Below, piece after piece: positions 18,622 to 27,428 of a stretch of 64,000 bases of DNA. The stretch is from Clostridia bacterium (lineage in GTDB: Bacteria; Bacillota; Clostridia; Oscillospirales; CAG-272): positions 1-64,000 of the forward strand of contig JAGBSP010000014.1 in assembly GCA_017631855.1 (NCBI GenBank), given 5' to 3'. Position 1 is the stretch's first letter. Each line of letters opens with the position of its first letter. The notes beneath the pieces are model-generated. The model saw only the letters and a list, made by a program, of their open reading frames with translations. It had not been told where the DNA came from and did no database searches. The translations under genes were made by a program, and so were the position numbers.

Positions 18622-18650
18622 ATTGTAATGCGACATCTTTTATGCTATAA
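18622..18650 (-). promoter_or_regulatory. Possible promoter of the SHMT-like gene
   Basis: Minus strand TTATAG (18650-18645), 17-bp spacer, TACAAT (18627-18622). The -35 is weak and lies within the loop of the inverted repeat at 18633-18663. Confidence 0.4.
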
Positions 18651-18663
18651 TGATAAAAGATGT
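18633..18663. repeat. Perfect inverted repeat between tRNA-Arg and the SHMT-like gene
   Basis: ACATCTTTTA / TAAAAGATGT with an 11-base loop, directly after the tRNA 3' end. It may terminate or help process the tRNA transcript, although no T-run follows at once, or serve as an operator for the downstream gene. Confidence 0.55.
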
Positions 18664-18738
18664 TGGCACTCCCAGCGAGAATCGAACTCACAACTAACCC
18701 TTAGGAGGGGCTTATTATATCCATTTAACTATGGGAGC
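18664..18738 (-). tRNA. tRNA-Arg (anticodon CCT)
   Basis: A 75-nt cloverleaf on the minus strand. Acceptor stem GCTCCCA/TGGGAGT, anticodon stem AGCCC/GGGTT around loop CTCCTAA (anticodon CCT, reads AGG), T-loop GTTCGATTC, discriminator G and encoded CCA. Confidence 0.92.
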
Positions 18739-18751
18739 TTCGCCACTCTTT

Positions 18752-18780
18752 ATTTTAGCACAAATTTCTTTTAATTTCAA
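18752..18780 (-). promoter_or_regulatory. Promoter of tRNA-Arg
   Basis: Minus strand TTGAAA (18780-18775), 17-bp spacer, TAAAAT (18757-18752), 13 bp before the mature tRNA 5' end. Confidence 0.65.
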
Positions 18781-18810
18781 GTGATTTTCGAAATTTCAAG
18801 GAGGAACTTT

Positions 18811-19323
18811 ATGTTTTGGAAGAACCCGCGACTTTGGCGCGTTTTGCGCGTCCTGTTTCCTCTTCTTCTGACGCTTCTCTGGCTCGGCTTTATCTTCGGA
18901 AATTCGCTCAAGGACGCGGCGGCGTCGAGCGAGCAGAGCGGAAAGGTACACGAGATCGTCAACGAGGTTGCGTCCTCGGTCGGTGTCGACGAGCCGATCT
19001 CCGAGCAGACCGTCCGCAATATGGCGCATTTTACCGAGTTTGCAATTCTCGGTGCTCTGCTTTGTCTTGACGTTTGGACGCTCGGAATATCCCCCCTCTT
19101 TGCCAAGCGCCGCTTCGACGTTCTTTGGCTTCTCGCCGCTCTTCCCGTTTGCTTCCTGCTTGCGTGTACCGACGAATACTTACAGACCTTTTCCGACGGT
19201 CGCGCAAGCGATTTTTCGGACGTTCTGACCGACACGGCGGGCGCTTCGCTCGGCATTGCGCTCTTCCTCGCCCTCTTCCTTCTTTGCCGTCTCGCGTTTG
19301 GCAAAAAGAAACCTTTAACGTAA
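18811..19323 (+). CDS. VanZ-family membrane protein
   Basis: A 170-residue protein with four or so hydrophobic segments. It carries the VanZ-family pattern: a first helix followed by a GNSLKDAAASSEQS segment, a conserved NMAHFTEFAILG, and TDEYLQTFSDGRASDFSDVL before the last helix. VanZ proteins can give low-level teicoplanin resistance, but most homologues have no known role. The start at 18811 follows AAGGAGGA. It is monocistronic, with a terminator at 19338-19378. Confidence 0.85.
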   Translation: MFWKNPRLWRVLRVLFPLLLTLLWLGFIFGNSLKDAAASSEQSGKVHEIVNEVASSVGVDEPISEQTVRNMAHFTEFAILGALLCLDVWTLGISPLFAKRRFDVLWLLAALPVCFLLACTDEYLQTFSDGRASDFSDVLTDTAGASLGIALFLALFLLCRLAFGKKKPLT

Positions 19324-19337
19324 ACTCCAAACAAGCA

Positions 19338-19379
19338 TCCCGTAGCTGTCAAATTTTCAAGGCTACGGGATTTTATTTT
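19338..19379 (+). terminator. Terminator of the VanZ-like gene
   Basis: Stem TCCCGTAGC / GCTACGGGA with tail TTTTATTTTA. Confidence 0.8.
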
Positions 19380-19412
19380 ACGGAAAAAGTTTCCCTTTCC
19401 CTCGAAAAACAC

Positions 19413-19441
19413 TTTACATCTTGTTTTTTTTATGATATAAT
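19413..19441 (+). promoter_or_regulatory. Promoter of fhs operon
   Basis: TTTACA (19413-19418), 17-bp spacer, TATAAT (19436-19441); the fhs start codon is at 19478. Confidence 0.7.
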
Positions 19442-19477
19442 ATACAATGAATAACTTTGAAAACAAAGGAGTTTCTT

Positions 19478-21151
19478 ATGAAAACCGATATTGAAATTGC
19501 AAGAGAAGCGAAAATGCTTCCCATTACCGACGTTGCACATACCCTCGGCATTCAGGACGACGAGCTCGAGCTTTACGGAAAGTACAAGGCGAAGATCACC
19601 GACGACTTCCTCAAGCGCACCGCTGACCGTCCCAACGGAAAGCTGATCCTTGTTACCGCGATCAACCCAACCCCCGCAGGCGAAGGTAAGACGACAACCA
19701 CCGTCGGTCTTGGCATGGCAATGCGCAAGATGGGCAAGAATGCCGTCATCGCGCTCCGCGAGCCCTCGCTCGGCCCCGTATTCGGCGTCAAGGGCGGTGC
19801 GGCAGGCGGCGGCTACGCGCAGGTCGTTCCGATGGACGATATCAATCTCCATTTTACGGGAGATTTCCACGCGATCACCGCGGCAAACAACCTTCTCTCC
19901 GCAATCATTGATAACCACCTCCAGCAGGGTAACGAGCTTGGCATCGACCAGCGCCGTATTCTCTTTGCCCGTGTGACCGACACCAACGACCGCGCGCTCC
20001 GCAACGTCACCATCGGTCTTGGCTCGAAGGTTGACGGCATTCCGCGTCAGGATCACTTTATGATCACGGTTGCCAGCGAAATTATGGCAATCCTCTGTCT
20101 CTCGGAGGATCTTGCCGATCTGAAGGTTCGCCTTGGAAACATTCTCGTAGCTTACACCTACGACGGCAAGCCCGTATACTGCCGTGATCTGCAGGCAGCA
20201 GGTGCAATGGCAGTGCTCCTCAAGGACGCCATCAAGCCCAACCTCGTACAGACGGTAGAAAACACCCCCGCCCTCATTCACGGCGGTCCCTTTGCCAACA
20301 TCGCGCACGGATGTAACTCAGTCCGCGCTACGAAGCTGGCGCTCAAGCTTTCGGATTACGCAATCACCGAGGCAGGCTTTGGTGCTGACCTTGGTGCCGA
20401 AAAATTCCTTGACATCAAGTGCCGCAAGGCAGGTTTGACGCCCGACGCTGTCGTACTCGTTGCGACGGTGCGCGCACTCAAGTATAACGGCGGCGTTCCC
20501 AAGGCAGAGCTTGCCGCCGAAAACCTTGAAGCGCTCAAGAAGGGCTCGGTGAACCTTGAGGCTCACATCGACAATCTCCGCAAGTTCGGTCTGCCCGTTG
20601 TCGTTGCCATCAACCGCTTCGGCACCGACACCGACGCCGAGCTCGAATATATCCGCACGGTTTGCCGCGAGAAGGGCGCTGATTTTGCCCTCTCCGAGGT
20701 CTTTGCCAAGGGAGGAGACGGTGGTCTTGAGCTTGCCGAAAAGGTCATCGCCGCGTGCGAAAAGGAAAAGGATTTCCGCTTTATGTACGAGGACGATATG
20801 TCGATCAAGGAAAAGATCGAAGCCGTTGCAACCAAGATCTACGGTGCGGACGGCGTGAAGTTTGACGCAACTGCCGCGAAGGCACTTGCCGAGATCGAAG
20901 CGCTCGACCCCTCGTATGCCCGTCTGCCGATCTGTATGGCAAAGACGCAGTACTCTCTCTCGGACGACGCCGCAAAGCTCGGCCGTCCTACGGGCTTTAC
21001 GCTCACGGTTCGTGAGGTTAAGCTGTCGGCAGGAGCAGGCTTTATCGTCGTTCTGACGGGTGCGATCATGACGATGCCCGGTCTTCCCAAGAAGCCTGCG
21101 GCATACTCGATTGATATTGACAACGACGGAAACATCACGGGTCTGTTCTAA
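19478..21151 (+). CDS. fhs: Formate--tetrahydrofolate ligase
   Basis: A 557-residue cytoplasmic enzyme that joins formate to tetrahydrofolate with ATP, giving 10-formyl-THF. The P-loop-like [20 protein letters not shown] near residue 65, [20 protein letters not shown] near 97 and the LTGDFHAI-equivalent [14 protein letters not shown] are standard. Length matches the family. The start at 19478 follows AAAGGAG. The enzyme supplies C1 units for purine synthesis and, in acetogens, the methyl branch of the Wood-Ljungdahl pathway; no other genes of that pathway are in view. tsaE follows after one base. Confidence 0.97.
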   Translation: MKTDIEIAREAKMLPITDVAHTLGIQDDELELYGKYKAKITDDFLKRTADRPNGKLILVTAINPTPAGEGKTTTTVGLGMAMRKMGKNAVIALREPSLGPVFGVKGGAAGGGYAQVVPMDDINLHFTGDFHAITAANNLLSAIIDNHLQQGNELGIDQRRILFARVTDTNDRALRNVTIGLGSKVDGIPRQDHFMITVASEIMAILCLSEDLADLKVRLGNILVAYTYDGKPVYCRDLQAAGAMAVLLKDAIKPNLVQTVENTPALIHGGPFANIAHGCNSVRATKLALKLSDYAITEAGFGADLGAEKFLDIKCRKAGLTPDAVVLVATVRALKYNGGVPKAELAAENLEALKKGSVNLEAHIDNLRKFGLPVVVAINRFGTDTDAELEYIRTVCREKGADFALSEVFAKGGDGGLELAEKVIAACEKEKDFRFMYEDDMSIKEKIEAVATKIYGADGVKFDATAAKALAEIEALDPSYARLPICMAKTQYSLSDDAAKLGRPTGFTLTVREVKLSAGAGFIVVLTGAIMTMPGLPKKPAAYSIDIDNDGNITGLF

Positions 21152-21152
21152 G

Positions 21153-21635
21153 ATGAACACCCTGACGATCCCCGCACTCCTTTCGAGCGAGTCCCCCGAA
21201 GAAACCGAAGCGATCGGCGCCTCTCTTGCCGACCGTATGCTCTCGGATCGCTCGCTTCCGCATTTCGTTGCGCTCTACGGCGATCTCGGCGTAGGAAAAA
21301 CCGCCTTTATCCGTGGTTTTACCTCTCGGATCGCACCGAATGCGCGTGTGAAATCGCCCACCTTTTCGCTCGTCCACGAATACCGTGGAGAACATCTCTC
21401 GGTCTTTCACTTTGATCTTTACCGCATTGAGGACGAGGACGAGCTGTATTCGATCGGCTTTTACGATTATCTCGACCGTCGCGGCATTTGCCTGACCGAA
21501 TGGAGTGAAAAGATCGAATATGCCCTGCCCGACCGCTATCTTCGGGTAGAGATTTTGAAAAATTCCGTCGAGCGTGTCGATGCGCGCCAGCTGCGCATCG
21601 ACACCGTCGGATTTGAAGTTACGGAGAATCTATGA
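21153..21635 (+). CDS. tsaE: tRNA threonylcarbamoyladenosine biosynthesis ATPase TsaE
   Basis: A 160-residue P-loop ATPase. Walker A is GDLGVGKTAFIRG near residue 43, and the family motifs SPTFSLVHEY, FDLYRI and CLTEWSEK are present. TsaE works with TsaB and TsaD in forming t6A37 of ANN-decoding tRNAs. It starts one base after the fhs stop and its end overlaps tsaB by 4 nt, so fhs-tsaE-tsaB are probably one transcript. Confidence 0.94.
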   Translation: MNTLTIPALLSSESPEETEAIGASLADRMLSDRSLPHFVALYGDLGVGKTAFIRGFTSRIAPNARVKSPTFSLVHEYRGEHLSVFHFDLYRIEDEDELYSIGFYDYLDRRGICLTEWSEKIEYALPDRYLRVEILKNSVERVDARQLRIDTVGFEVTENL

Positions 21636-22336
21636 AAATTCTGGCCCTTGACTCCTCCGCCACCGTTGCCACCGTCGCGCTCTGCGAGGATGAGCGACTC
21701 TTGGCGGAAACCACTCTCAACAACGGAAATACGCACAGCGAAACCCTGCTTCCGATGGTCGAGGCTCTGCTTCGTTCCTACGGAATTACCGTAGGGGACG
21801 TCGACCTCTTTGCCGCATCTTCGGGTCCCGGCTCGTTTACGGGGGTCCGCATCGGTGCCGCCACGCTCAAGGGCTTGGCGTTCGGCTCCGGAAAGCCGTG
21901 TCTTGGCGTTTCGACCCTCGAAGCGATTGCCGAAAATCTCTCGGTACGCGCAGGGCTGATTTGTCCCGTGATGAACGCGCGCCGCTCTCAGGTCTATACG
22001 GCGCTTTTCCGCTCGGACGGCAAGACACTCACTCGTCTGCGCGACGATGAAGCAATCTCGATCGAGGAGCTCGACGAGATTCTCTCGACCTATGGCGAAC
22101 CCGTCAGCTTTTGCGGCGACGGTGTCGGCGTAACGCTCCCCGCCCTCCAAAAGACGATGGCGCTTCCCGTCCCCGATCGCCTTGTGCATCAATCCGCGTA
22201 TTCGGTGGCTCAGGTTGCTCTTCGGGCTTATCTTGCGGGACTTCGGACGAACGACGCCGAATTTACCGTCACCTATCTTCGCCCCTCGCAAGCGGAGCGA
22301 AATTATCTCGAACAGCAATCCAAAAAGCAGGATTGA
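21632..22336 (+). CDS. tsaB: tRNA threonylcarbamoyladenosine biosynthesis protein TsaB
   Basis: A 234-residue ASKHA-fold protein: ILALDSSATVATVAL at the N terminus, HSETLLPMVEALL near 37, SSGPGSFTGVRIG near 68 and PVMNARRSQVYTALF near 112. It is the scaffold partner of TsaD in t6A synthesis. The ATGA overlap with tsaE shows coupling. TsaD is not in the window. Confidence 0.94.
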   Translation: MKILALDSSATVATVALCEDERLLAETTLNNGNTHSETLLPMVEALLRSYGITVGDVDLFAASSGPGSFTGVRIGAATLKGLAFGSGKPCLGVSTLEAIAENLSVRAGLICPVMNARRSQVYTALFRSDGKTLTRLRDDEAISIEELDEILSTYGEPVSFCGDGVGVTLPALQKTMALPVPDRLVHQSAYSVAQVALRAYLAGLRTNDAEFTVTYLRPSQAERNYLEQQSKKQD

Positions 22337-22352
22337 ATAGCTTTAAAACATT

Positions 22353-22382
22353 TGATTGATACTATTGATACTATTGATAAAA
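22353..22382 (+). repeat. Short tandem repeat upstream of rpiB
   Basis: Three copies of a TTGATACTA-type 9-mer lie just ahead of the rpiB ribosome binding site. The period is nine bases, so it could expand or contract without altering the downstream frame. Confidence 0.6.
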
Positions 22383-22396
22383 AAGGAACTGTTATT

Positions 22397-22846
22397 ATGA
22401 AAATCGTACTCGGTTGCGATCACGCGGGCTTCAATATCAAGGACGCGGTCATCGCACACATTCAAAGTAAAGGACACGAGGTCGTAGAGGTTGGTACCTT
22501 CTCCTCGGACAGCTGTCACTATCCCATCTTCGCTCACGCGGCTTGCGAGAAAATCCTCGACGGCACCTGTGAGCTCGGCATTCTGATCTGCGGCACGGGC
22601 ATTGGTATGTCGATTGCCGCCAACAAGCACGACGGCATTCGCGCCGCCTGCTGCTCCGACGTATTCTCCGCAAGATTGACCAGAGAGCACAACGACGCCA
22701 ACGTTCTTTGCTTTGGCGAACGCGTGGTAGGTCTTGGTTTGGCTCTTGATCTGGTTGACGCATTTCTTTCTGCCGAATATGCGAACGGCGGAAACCACGT
22801 CATTCGCGTTGGAATGCTCTCCGAGATTGAAAAAGGAACCTTTTAA
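22397..22846 (+). CDS. rpiB: Ribose-5-phosphate isomerase B
   Basis: A 149-residue RpiB/LacAB-family isomerase that converts ribose 5-phosphate and ribulose 5-phosphate. The motifs GCDHAGF (residues 6-12), the cysteine loop ICGTGIGMSIAANK near 64 and REHNDANVLCFGERV near 98 are intact. The start at 22397 follows AAAAGGAAC; the frame opens 15 codons earlier inside the tandem repeat, which lacks a site. It lies in a rightward block between tsaB and ispD. Confidence 0.94.
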   Translation: MKIVLGCDHAGFNIKDAVIAHIQSKGHEVVEVGTFSSDSCHYPIFAHAACEKILDGTCELGILICGTGIGMSIAANKHDGIRAACCSDVFSARLTREHNDANVLCFGERVVGLGLALDLVDAFLSAEYANGGNHVIRVGMLSEIEKGTF

Positions 22847-22897
22847 AACCGTTTGAGATTTTTAATTACTCCACCCCAAGGAAGGAGAATTTTCACC

Positions 22898-23662
22898 GTG
22901 TGTATGAAAAAAGTAGCAGGTGTCCTGCGTGCCATCACAGGCGCAGATCACCCCAAAAATTTTACCTCGGCGATCATTGCCGCCGCAGGCTTTTCCGAGC
23001 GCTTTGGCGGAGAGCAATCGAAGCAAACGACGCTTCTTTGCGGCGAGCCCGTTCTGCTTCATACGCTCAAGGCATATCTTGACGCTGAATGTATCCACGA
23101 GATCATCATCGTGGCGCGCAGAAATGAAATTCCCGAATGGGAAGCACTTCGTCTTCGCTACGGACTGACAAAGCCAATCAAGATCGTTGCGGGCGGACAC
23201 ACGCGTCAAGCCTCGGTGATGAACGGACTTGACGCCGTGAGCGACAAATCAAAATACGTGGCAATTGCCGACGCGGCTCGCTGTCTGACGACGGTCGACG
23301 ATATCACCGCGGTCTGTCGTGCCGCGTACAAATACAAGGCGGCAACGGCGGCACACCGCTCGACCGACACGGTCAAAATTGCCGACTCGAAGGGCTTTAT
23401 CGACCATACCGTCGACCGCAACACCGTATGGCTTGCGCAGACGCCGCAGGTTTTTAAGACCAAGCTCTATCGCGCCGCGGCATATACGGCGTTCAAAAAG
23501 GGATTTGAAGGAACCGACGACAACTCGCTCGTCGAATCGATCGGACATCCCATTCGTTTGGTTGAATGTGGTACGCAGAACATCAAGATCACCTTCCGCG
23601 AAGATCTTGCCGTTGCCGAAGCAATTTTAAACGAACGCAAGAAATGGGAGGCAGAGGAATGA
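22898..23662 (+). CDS. ispD: 2-C-methyl-D-erythritol 4-phosphate cytidylyltransferase
   Basis: A 254-residue nucleotidyltransferase of the non-mevalonate isoprenoid pathway. The CTP-binding signature is [16 protein letters not shown] (usually AAGxGxRMG...KQ), with DAARCLTT (DAARP-like) and [17 protein letters not shown] and TDDNSLVE further on. GTG at 22898 is preferred because GGAG lies 10 nt upstream; ATG at 22904 is the alternative. The stop overlaps ispF. The DAARP proline is a cysteine here, a modest departure. Confidence 0.92.
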   Translation: MCMKKVAGVLRAITGADHPKNFTSAIIAAAGFSERFGGEQSKQTTLLCGEPVLLHTLKAYLDAECIHEIIIVARRNEIPEWEALRLRYGLTKPIKIVAGGHTRQASVMNGLDAVSDKSKYVAIADAARCLTTVDDITAVCRAAYKYKAATAAHRSTDTVKIADSKGFIDHTVDRNTVWLAQTPQVFKTKLYRAAAYTAFKKGFEGTDDNSLVESIGHPIRLVECGTQNIKITFREDLAVAEAILNERKKWEAEE

Positions 23663-24141
23663 TACGAATCGGTCACGGATATGACGTCCACCGTCTGGTT
23701 GAGGAGCGACGCCTCGTTCTCGGCGGTGTGGAGATTCCTTACGAAAAAGGATTGCTCGGACATTCGGATGCCGACGTGCTTCTCCACGCGATCTCGGACG
23801 CCCTCTTAGGTGCGGCAGCGCTCGGCGACATCGGAAAGCTCTTTCCCGACAAGGATCCCGCCTACAAGGATGCCGACAGCTTAGTACTTCTGCGCAAGGT
23901 CAATTCCCATCTCGGAATGGCAGGCTACCGCATCGTCAACATTGACGCAACCGTCCTCGCGCAAGCACCCAAGCTCGCACCCCATATCGCAGAAATGCGA
24001 AAAAATATCGCCCGCGCACTCTTTATCGATCCCTCCTTTGTCAGCGTCAAGGCGACAACCGAGGAAGGTCTTGGCTTTACGGGCGAAGGTCTTGGCATTG
24101 CCGCGCACGCGGTGTGCCTGATTGAAACGATTGAAAAATAA
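23659..24141 (+). CDS. ispF: 2-C-methyl-D-erythritol 2,4-cyclodiphosphate synthase
   Basis: A 160-residue IspF. Metal ligands are in [11 protein letters not shown] and [14 protein letters not shown], and the C-terminal [20 protein letters not shown] motif is complete. It catalyses the cyclisation step two steps after IspD; ispE is not in view. ATG overlaps the ispD stop (ATGA) with GGAGGCAGAGGA ahead. Confidence 0.96.
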   Translation: MIRIGHGYDVHRLVEERRLVLGGVEIPYEKGLLGHSDADVLLHAISDALLGAAALGDIGKLFPDKDPAYKDADSLVLLRKVNSHLGMAGYRIVNIDATVLAQAPKLAPHIAEMRKNIARALFIDPSFVSVKATTEEGLGFTGEGLGIAAHAVCLIETIEK

Positions 24142-24162
24142 TTTCTCAAAAAGGTTTTCGTT

Positions 24163-24999
24163 ATGAACAAACTTGGAGTAAAGGTTCGGATTTATCAGGA
24201 TACCGATATTCTGGCAAAGCTGAAAGAGGTCAAGGAATACGGCTTTGCGTGCTGTCAGACGGATATTTGGGATACCGCGCTTTACACCGATGAAAAAGCA
24301 AAGGAAATCAACGATGCTGTTGCCGAAACGGGTGTTGAAATTTCGTCACTTTGGGCAGGTTGGTCAGGTCCTTGTCAGTGGAATTTCACAGCAGGTCCTA
24401 TGACGGCAGGTCTGATTCCCCCCGCGTACCGTATGAAACGTATGGAGGAACTTTTGATGGCAGGTGATTTTGCCGTCAAAATCGGCGTTTCGCGCGTTGC
24501 CACGCACGTCGGTTTCCTTCCCGAAAATATGAACGATCCCGAGTATCTCGGTGTTGTTGCGACAATTCATCACATTGCCTACCGCTATAAGAAAAAAGGG
24601 TTGAATTTTCTGTTTGAAACAGGTCAGGAAACACCGATCGCCCTGCTCCGTATCATCGAAGAGGTCGGCACGGGCAATCTCGGCATCAATATGGATACCG
24701 CAAACCTCATTCTCTACGGCAAGGGCAACTCTGCCGACGCGATCACCGTCTTCGGTAAGTACGTTATGGATACCCACATCAAGGACGGTCTGTATCCCAC
24801 CGACGGAAAAAACCTCGGTCAACAAGTCAAAGTCGGCGAGGGGATGGCAAATATTCCCGAAGTAATCAAGCGCCTCAAGGCGGTTGGCTACACGGGCAAC
24901 CTGATCATCGAGCGCGAGGTCAGCGGTGAACAGCAAATCAAGGATATTCTCGATGCAAAAAAGTATCTGGAAGAAATTCTCGCAACATTAGAACAGTAA
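24163..24999 (+). CDS. Sugar phosphate isomerase/epimerase-like TIM barrel (tandem copy 1)
   Basis: A 278-residue protein of the AP-endonuclease-2 / IolE-like TIM-barrel family. Candidate metal ligands are the glutamate of FETGQE near 155, aspartate of INMDTANL near 180, histidine of MDTHIKDG near 204 and glutamate of IIEREVSG near 250. Such enzymes isomerise or epimerise keto sugars and their phosphates; the substrate is unknown. It is very similar to the next gene over its full length, so the pair arose by tandem duplication. It lies 21 nt after ispF and may be read through from that operon. Confidence 0.85.
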   Translation: MNKLGVKVRIYQDTDILAKLKEVKEYGFACCQTDIWDTALYTDEKAKEINDAVAETGVEISSLWAGWSGPCQWNFTAGPMTAGLIPPAYRMKRMEELLMAGDFAVKIGVSRVATHVGFLPENMNDPEYLGVVATIHHIAYRYKKKGLNFLFETGQETPIALLRIIEEVGTGNLGINMDTANLILYGKGNSADAITVFGKYVMDTHIKDGLYPTDGKNLGQQVKVGEGMANIPEVIKRLKAVGYTGNLIIEREVSGEQQIKDILDAKKYLEEILATLEQ

Positions 25000-25058
25000 A
25001 TAATTGGATGACTTCATTCAAATCTATTACATAATATGAATCAAAAGGAGTATTTACT

Positions 25059-25904
25059 ATGAGCAAACTTGGAGTAAAGGTTCTGATTTATCAGGACACC
25101 GACATTCTGGCAAAGCTGAAAGAGGTCAAGGAATACGGCTTTGAATGCTGTCAGATGGACATTTGGGACACCGCTCTCTACACCGATGAGAAGGCGAAGG
25201 AAATCAACGACGCCGTTGCCGAAACGGGCGTTGAGATTTCGTCTCTGTGGGCAGGCTGGTCGGGTCCCGGTTCTTGGAGCTTCTACGCAGGTCCTATGAC
25301 GCTTGGTCTTGTTCCTCCCGCATACCGTATGAAGCGTATGGAAGAGCTGATTATGGCAGGTGAATTTGCCGTAAAGATCAACGTTCCGCGTGTTGCTACG
25401 CACGTTGGCTTCCTTCCCGAAAATATGAACGATCCCGAGTACCTCGGTATCGTTGCTGCCATTCGCCACATCGCGAGCATCTACAAGAAGCTCGGCATCT
25501 GCTTCCTCTTTGAAACCGGTCAGGAAACCCCCATTACCCTGCTCCGCGTGATCGAGGACGTTTCGATGGACGGTAAGCTGCAAAACCTCGGTATCAATAT
25601 GGACACCGCAAACCTGATTATGTACGGCAAGGCAAACTCTGCCGACGCAATCACGGTCTTCGGTAAGTACGTGATGGATACCCACATCAAGGACGGTCTG
25701 TATCCCACCGACGGTAAGAACCTCGGTAAAGAGGTCAAGGTTGGCGAGGGTATGGCAAACATTCCCGAGGTCCTCAAGCGCCTCAAGGCGGTTGGCTACA
25801 CGGGCAACCTGATCATCGAGCGCGAGATCAGCGGTGAAAAGCAGATCGCAGACATTCTGGATACCAAGAAATATCTCGAAGAAATTCTCGCAACGATGGA
25901 ATAA
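25059..25904 (+). CDS. Sugar phosphate isomerase/epimerase-like TIM barrel (tandem copy 2)
   Basis: A 281-residue paralogue of the preceding gene, with most residues the same, the same candidate metal ligands and three extra residues (around VSMDGKLQN) in the loop before INMDTANL. Differences cluster in the substrate side of the barrel (for example GPCQWNFTAGPMTAG against GPGSWSFYAGPMTLG). Start follows AAAAGGAG. A strong terminator at 25911 ends the unit. Two copies may be subunits of a heteromer, have split substrates, or be a recent duplication. Confidence 0.85.
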   Translation: MSKLGVKVLIYQDTDILAKLKEVKEYGFECCQMDIWDTALYTDEKAKEINDAVAETGVEISSLWAGWSGPGSWSFYAGPMTLGLVPPAYRMKRMEELIMAGEFAVKINVPRVATHVGFLPENMNDPEYLGIVAAIRHIASIYKKLGICFLFETGQETPITLLRVIEDVSMDGKLQNLGINMDTANLIMYGKANSADAITVFGKYVMDTHIKDGLYPTDGKNLGKEVKVGEGMANIPEVLKRLKAVGYTGNLIIEREISGEKQIADILDTKKYLEEILATME

Positions 25905-25910
25905 ACATAC

Positions 25911-25946
25911 AAAGCACCCCCGACAGAACTCTCGGGGGTGCTTTTT
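25911..25946 (+). terminator. Terminator after the isomerase pair
   Basis: AAAGCACCCCC ... GGGGGTGCTTTTT, an 11-bp GC-rich stem with a T tail. Confidence 0.88.
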
Positions 25947-26102
25947 CAGTAGGTCGCGAACGGCATTTTCTCCACACGTCCGTTTGATTTTTCCGTCCCA
26001 TCCGTCCGCAGGCATACGGGCCGTCGCTTTTAGAATATGCACGGGGGGCTTTCTTCGACAGAAAAAAGTCAAGAAAAACAAGAGCTTATTTTCTGATTTC
26101 AA

Positions 26103-26131
26103 TTGACTTTTTTCACAAGATATGCTACAAT
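26103..26131 (+). promoter_or_regulatory. Promoter of the acyltransferase-creatininase-HAD-MFS operon
   Basis: TTGACT (26103-26108), 17-bp spacer, TACAAT (26126-26131). Confidence 0.65.
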
Positions 26132-26174
26132 AAAATCGACTTGAAATACTTTATATTTAAGGAAGGTTTTCATT

Positions 26175-27407
26175 ATGACTTTTACCAGAGAATCATTTTT
26201 GAAGGAGCTTCGCATCGCTGAAATGCCCGAGCTTTATGGCAAAGATTTTGACGCCGTCATGAAGGAATACGACGAGCAGGGCGTATGGTTTCTGACCGAC
26301 GAGTTTTTGGATCAGATCCAAACCGATTTTGCAATGTTTACCGACAAATACGAATTTGTGAAGACCTCGATCGCGAAGGTACGCGAAAACGAGCTTCTTG
26401 CCCGTCATTCGCTGCTTCTTTATCATATGCTGAAGGACCGTGCTCCCGGGGAGATCGCCAACGTCACCGAGGAAGCGGTTCCCCCCTCCGAGGAAGAGCG
26501 CGCCGCATACGAAATGTCGGCATTCTTCGCTGAGCTTGCGTTCGCACCCGCTATGAAGGAGTTTTTGCATAGCCGCGAGGTGCCAGAGGATATCTATCTG
26601 CTGACCATTCGAGACGTCTTTAACGGCTCGCTTCACAACTATAACAACCTCTTCGGTCGAGATGGATTCGAGGCAACCCGCATCTTCCGTTGGAATCAGC
26701 GTCTGATCGACTGCACCATTCTGCACATCGGTCTGCTCAATTTTGAGATGCGCAAGAAGTTTATCGAGGCGGCGGTCGTTCTCCGCAACAAGGCAGGAGA
26801 GGCGGCGATCCTCGTTCACGATCAACCCGTATCGGCAAGCGGCATTATCGCAGGCTCGGCGGGCGCGGAAGAGGAAGCTTTCTTCGGCGCATTTACCGAA
26901 ACCGACGAGTATTACGAGGGCTACCCCATTGATTCTTGGAACGCGATCATTTCTCCCGAAAAGAAGCGCTATCCGAAGTCCGAATGGGAGCTTTATATCG
27001 GTGAAAACGACCCCGTCATCAGCGTACACATTCCCAAAAGCAAGGACTTTACCCCCGAAAATATGGAAAAGGCATACGCCGATTGTCTGAACGTATTGGA
27101 GAAATCCTTCCCCGAATACAAGCCCAAGGCGTTCTACTGTCACTCCTGGCTGATGGAGCCTCAGCTTCGCGATATGATGAAGCCGACCTCGAATATTCTT
27201 GCCTTCCAAGGAAAATATCTGCGCTTCCCCCGCATCTCGGACGGACGCGCCGTGCTCATTTTCCTCTTTAGCGATCCTACCATCACCAATTGGGAAGATC
27301 TGCCCGAAAATTCTTCGCTCCAGCGTGCCGTCAAGCAGCACTATCTGAACGGAAAATTCATCTACGAGCCCTGCGGCTTCTTCTTCTTTGACGCCGTAAA
27401 GCGATAA
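26175..27407 (+). CDS. Acyltransferase-domain protein (NAT_N / GNAT_C type)
   Basis: A 410-residue soluble protein that resembles bacterial proteins annotated as acyltransferase domain-containing, built of an N-terminal helical domain (about 1-130) and a C-terminal GNAT-like domain (about 140-405). Segments such as FRWNQRLIDCTILHIGLLNFE, ISVHIPKSKDF and FYCHSWLMEPQLRDMM are typical of that group. The acyl donor and acceptor are unknown. It opens an apparent four-gene operon (acyltransferase, creatininase, HAD-IIA, MFS) with its own promoter. Confidence 0.7.
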   Translation: MTFTRESFLKELRIAEMPELYGKDFDAVMKEYDEQGVWFLTDEFLDQIQTDFAMFTDKYEFVKTSIAKVRENELLARHSLLLYHMLKDRAPGEIANVTEEAVPPSEEERAAYEMSAFFAELAFAPAMKEFLHSREVPEDIYLLTIRDVFNGSLHNYNNLFGRDGFEATRIFRWNQRLIDCTILHIGLLNFEMRKKFIEAAVVLRNKAGEAAILVHDQPVSASGIIAGSAGAEEEAFFGAFTETDEYYEGYPIDSWNAIISPEKKRYPKSEWELYIGENDPVISVHIPKSKDFTPENMEKAYADCLNVLEKSFPEYKPKAFYCHSWLMEPQLRDMMKPTSNILAFQGKYLRFPRISDGRAVLIFLFSDPTITNWEDLPENSSLQRAVKQHYLNGKFIYEPCGFFFFDAVKR

Positions 27408-27428
27408 ACACACGAGGAGAATCTTACG

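Noticed and set aside
24142..24162. An independent promoter before the first TIM-barrel isomerase
   Set aside because: The gap to ispF is only 21 nt and shows no -35/-10 pair; read-through is more likely.
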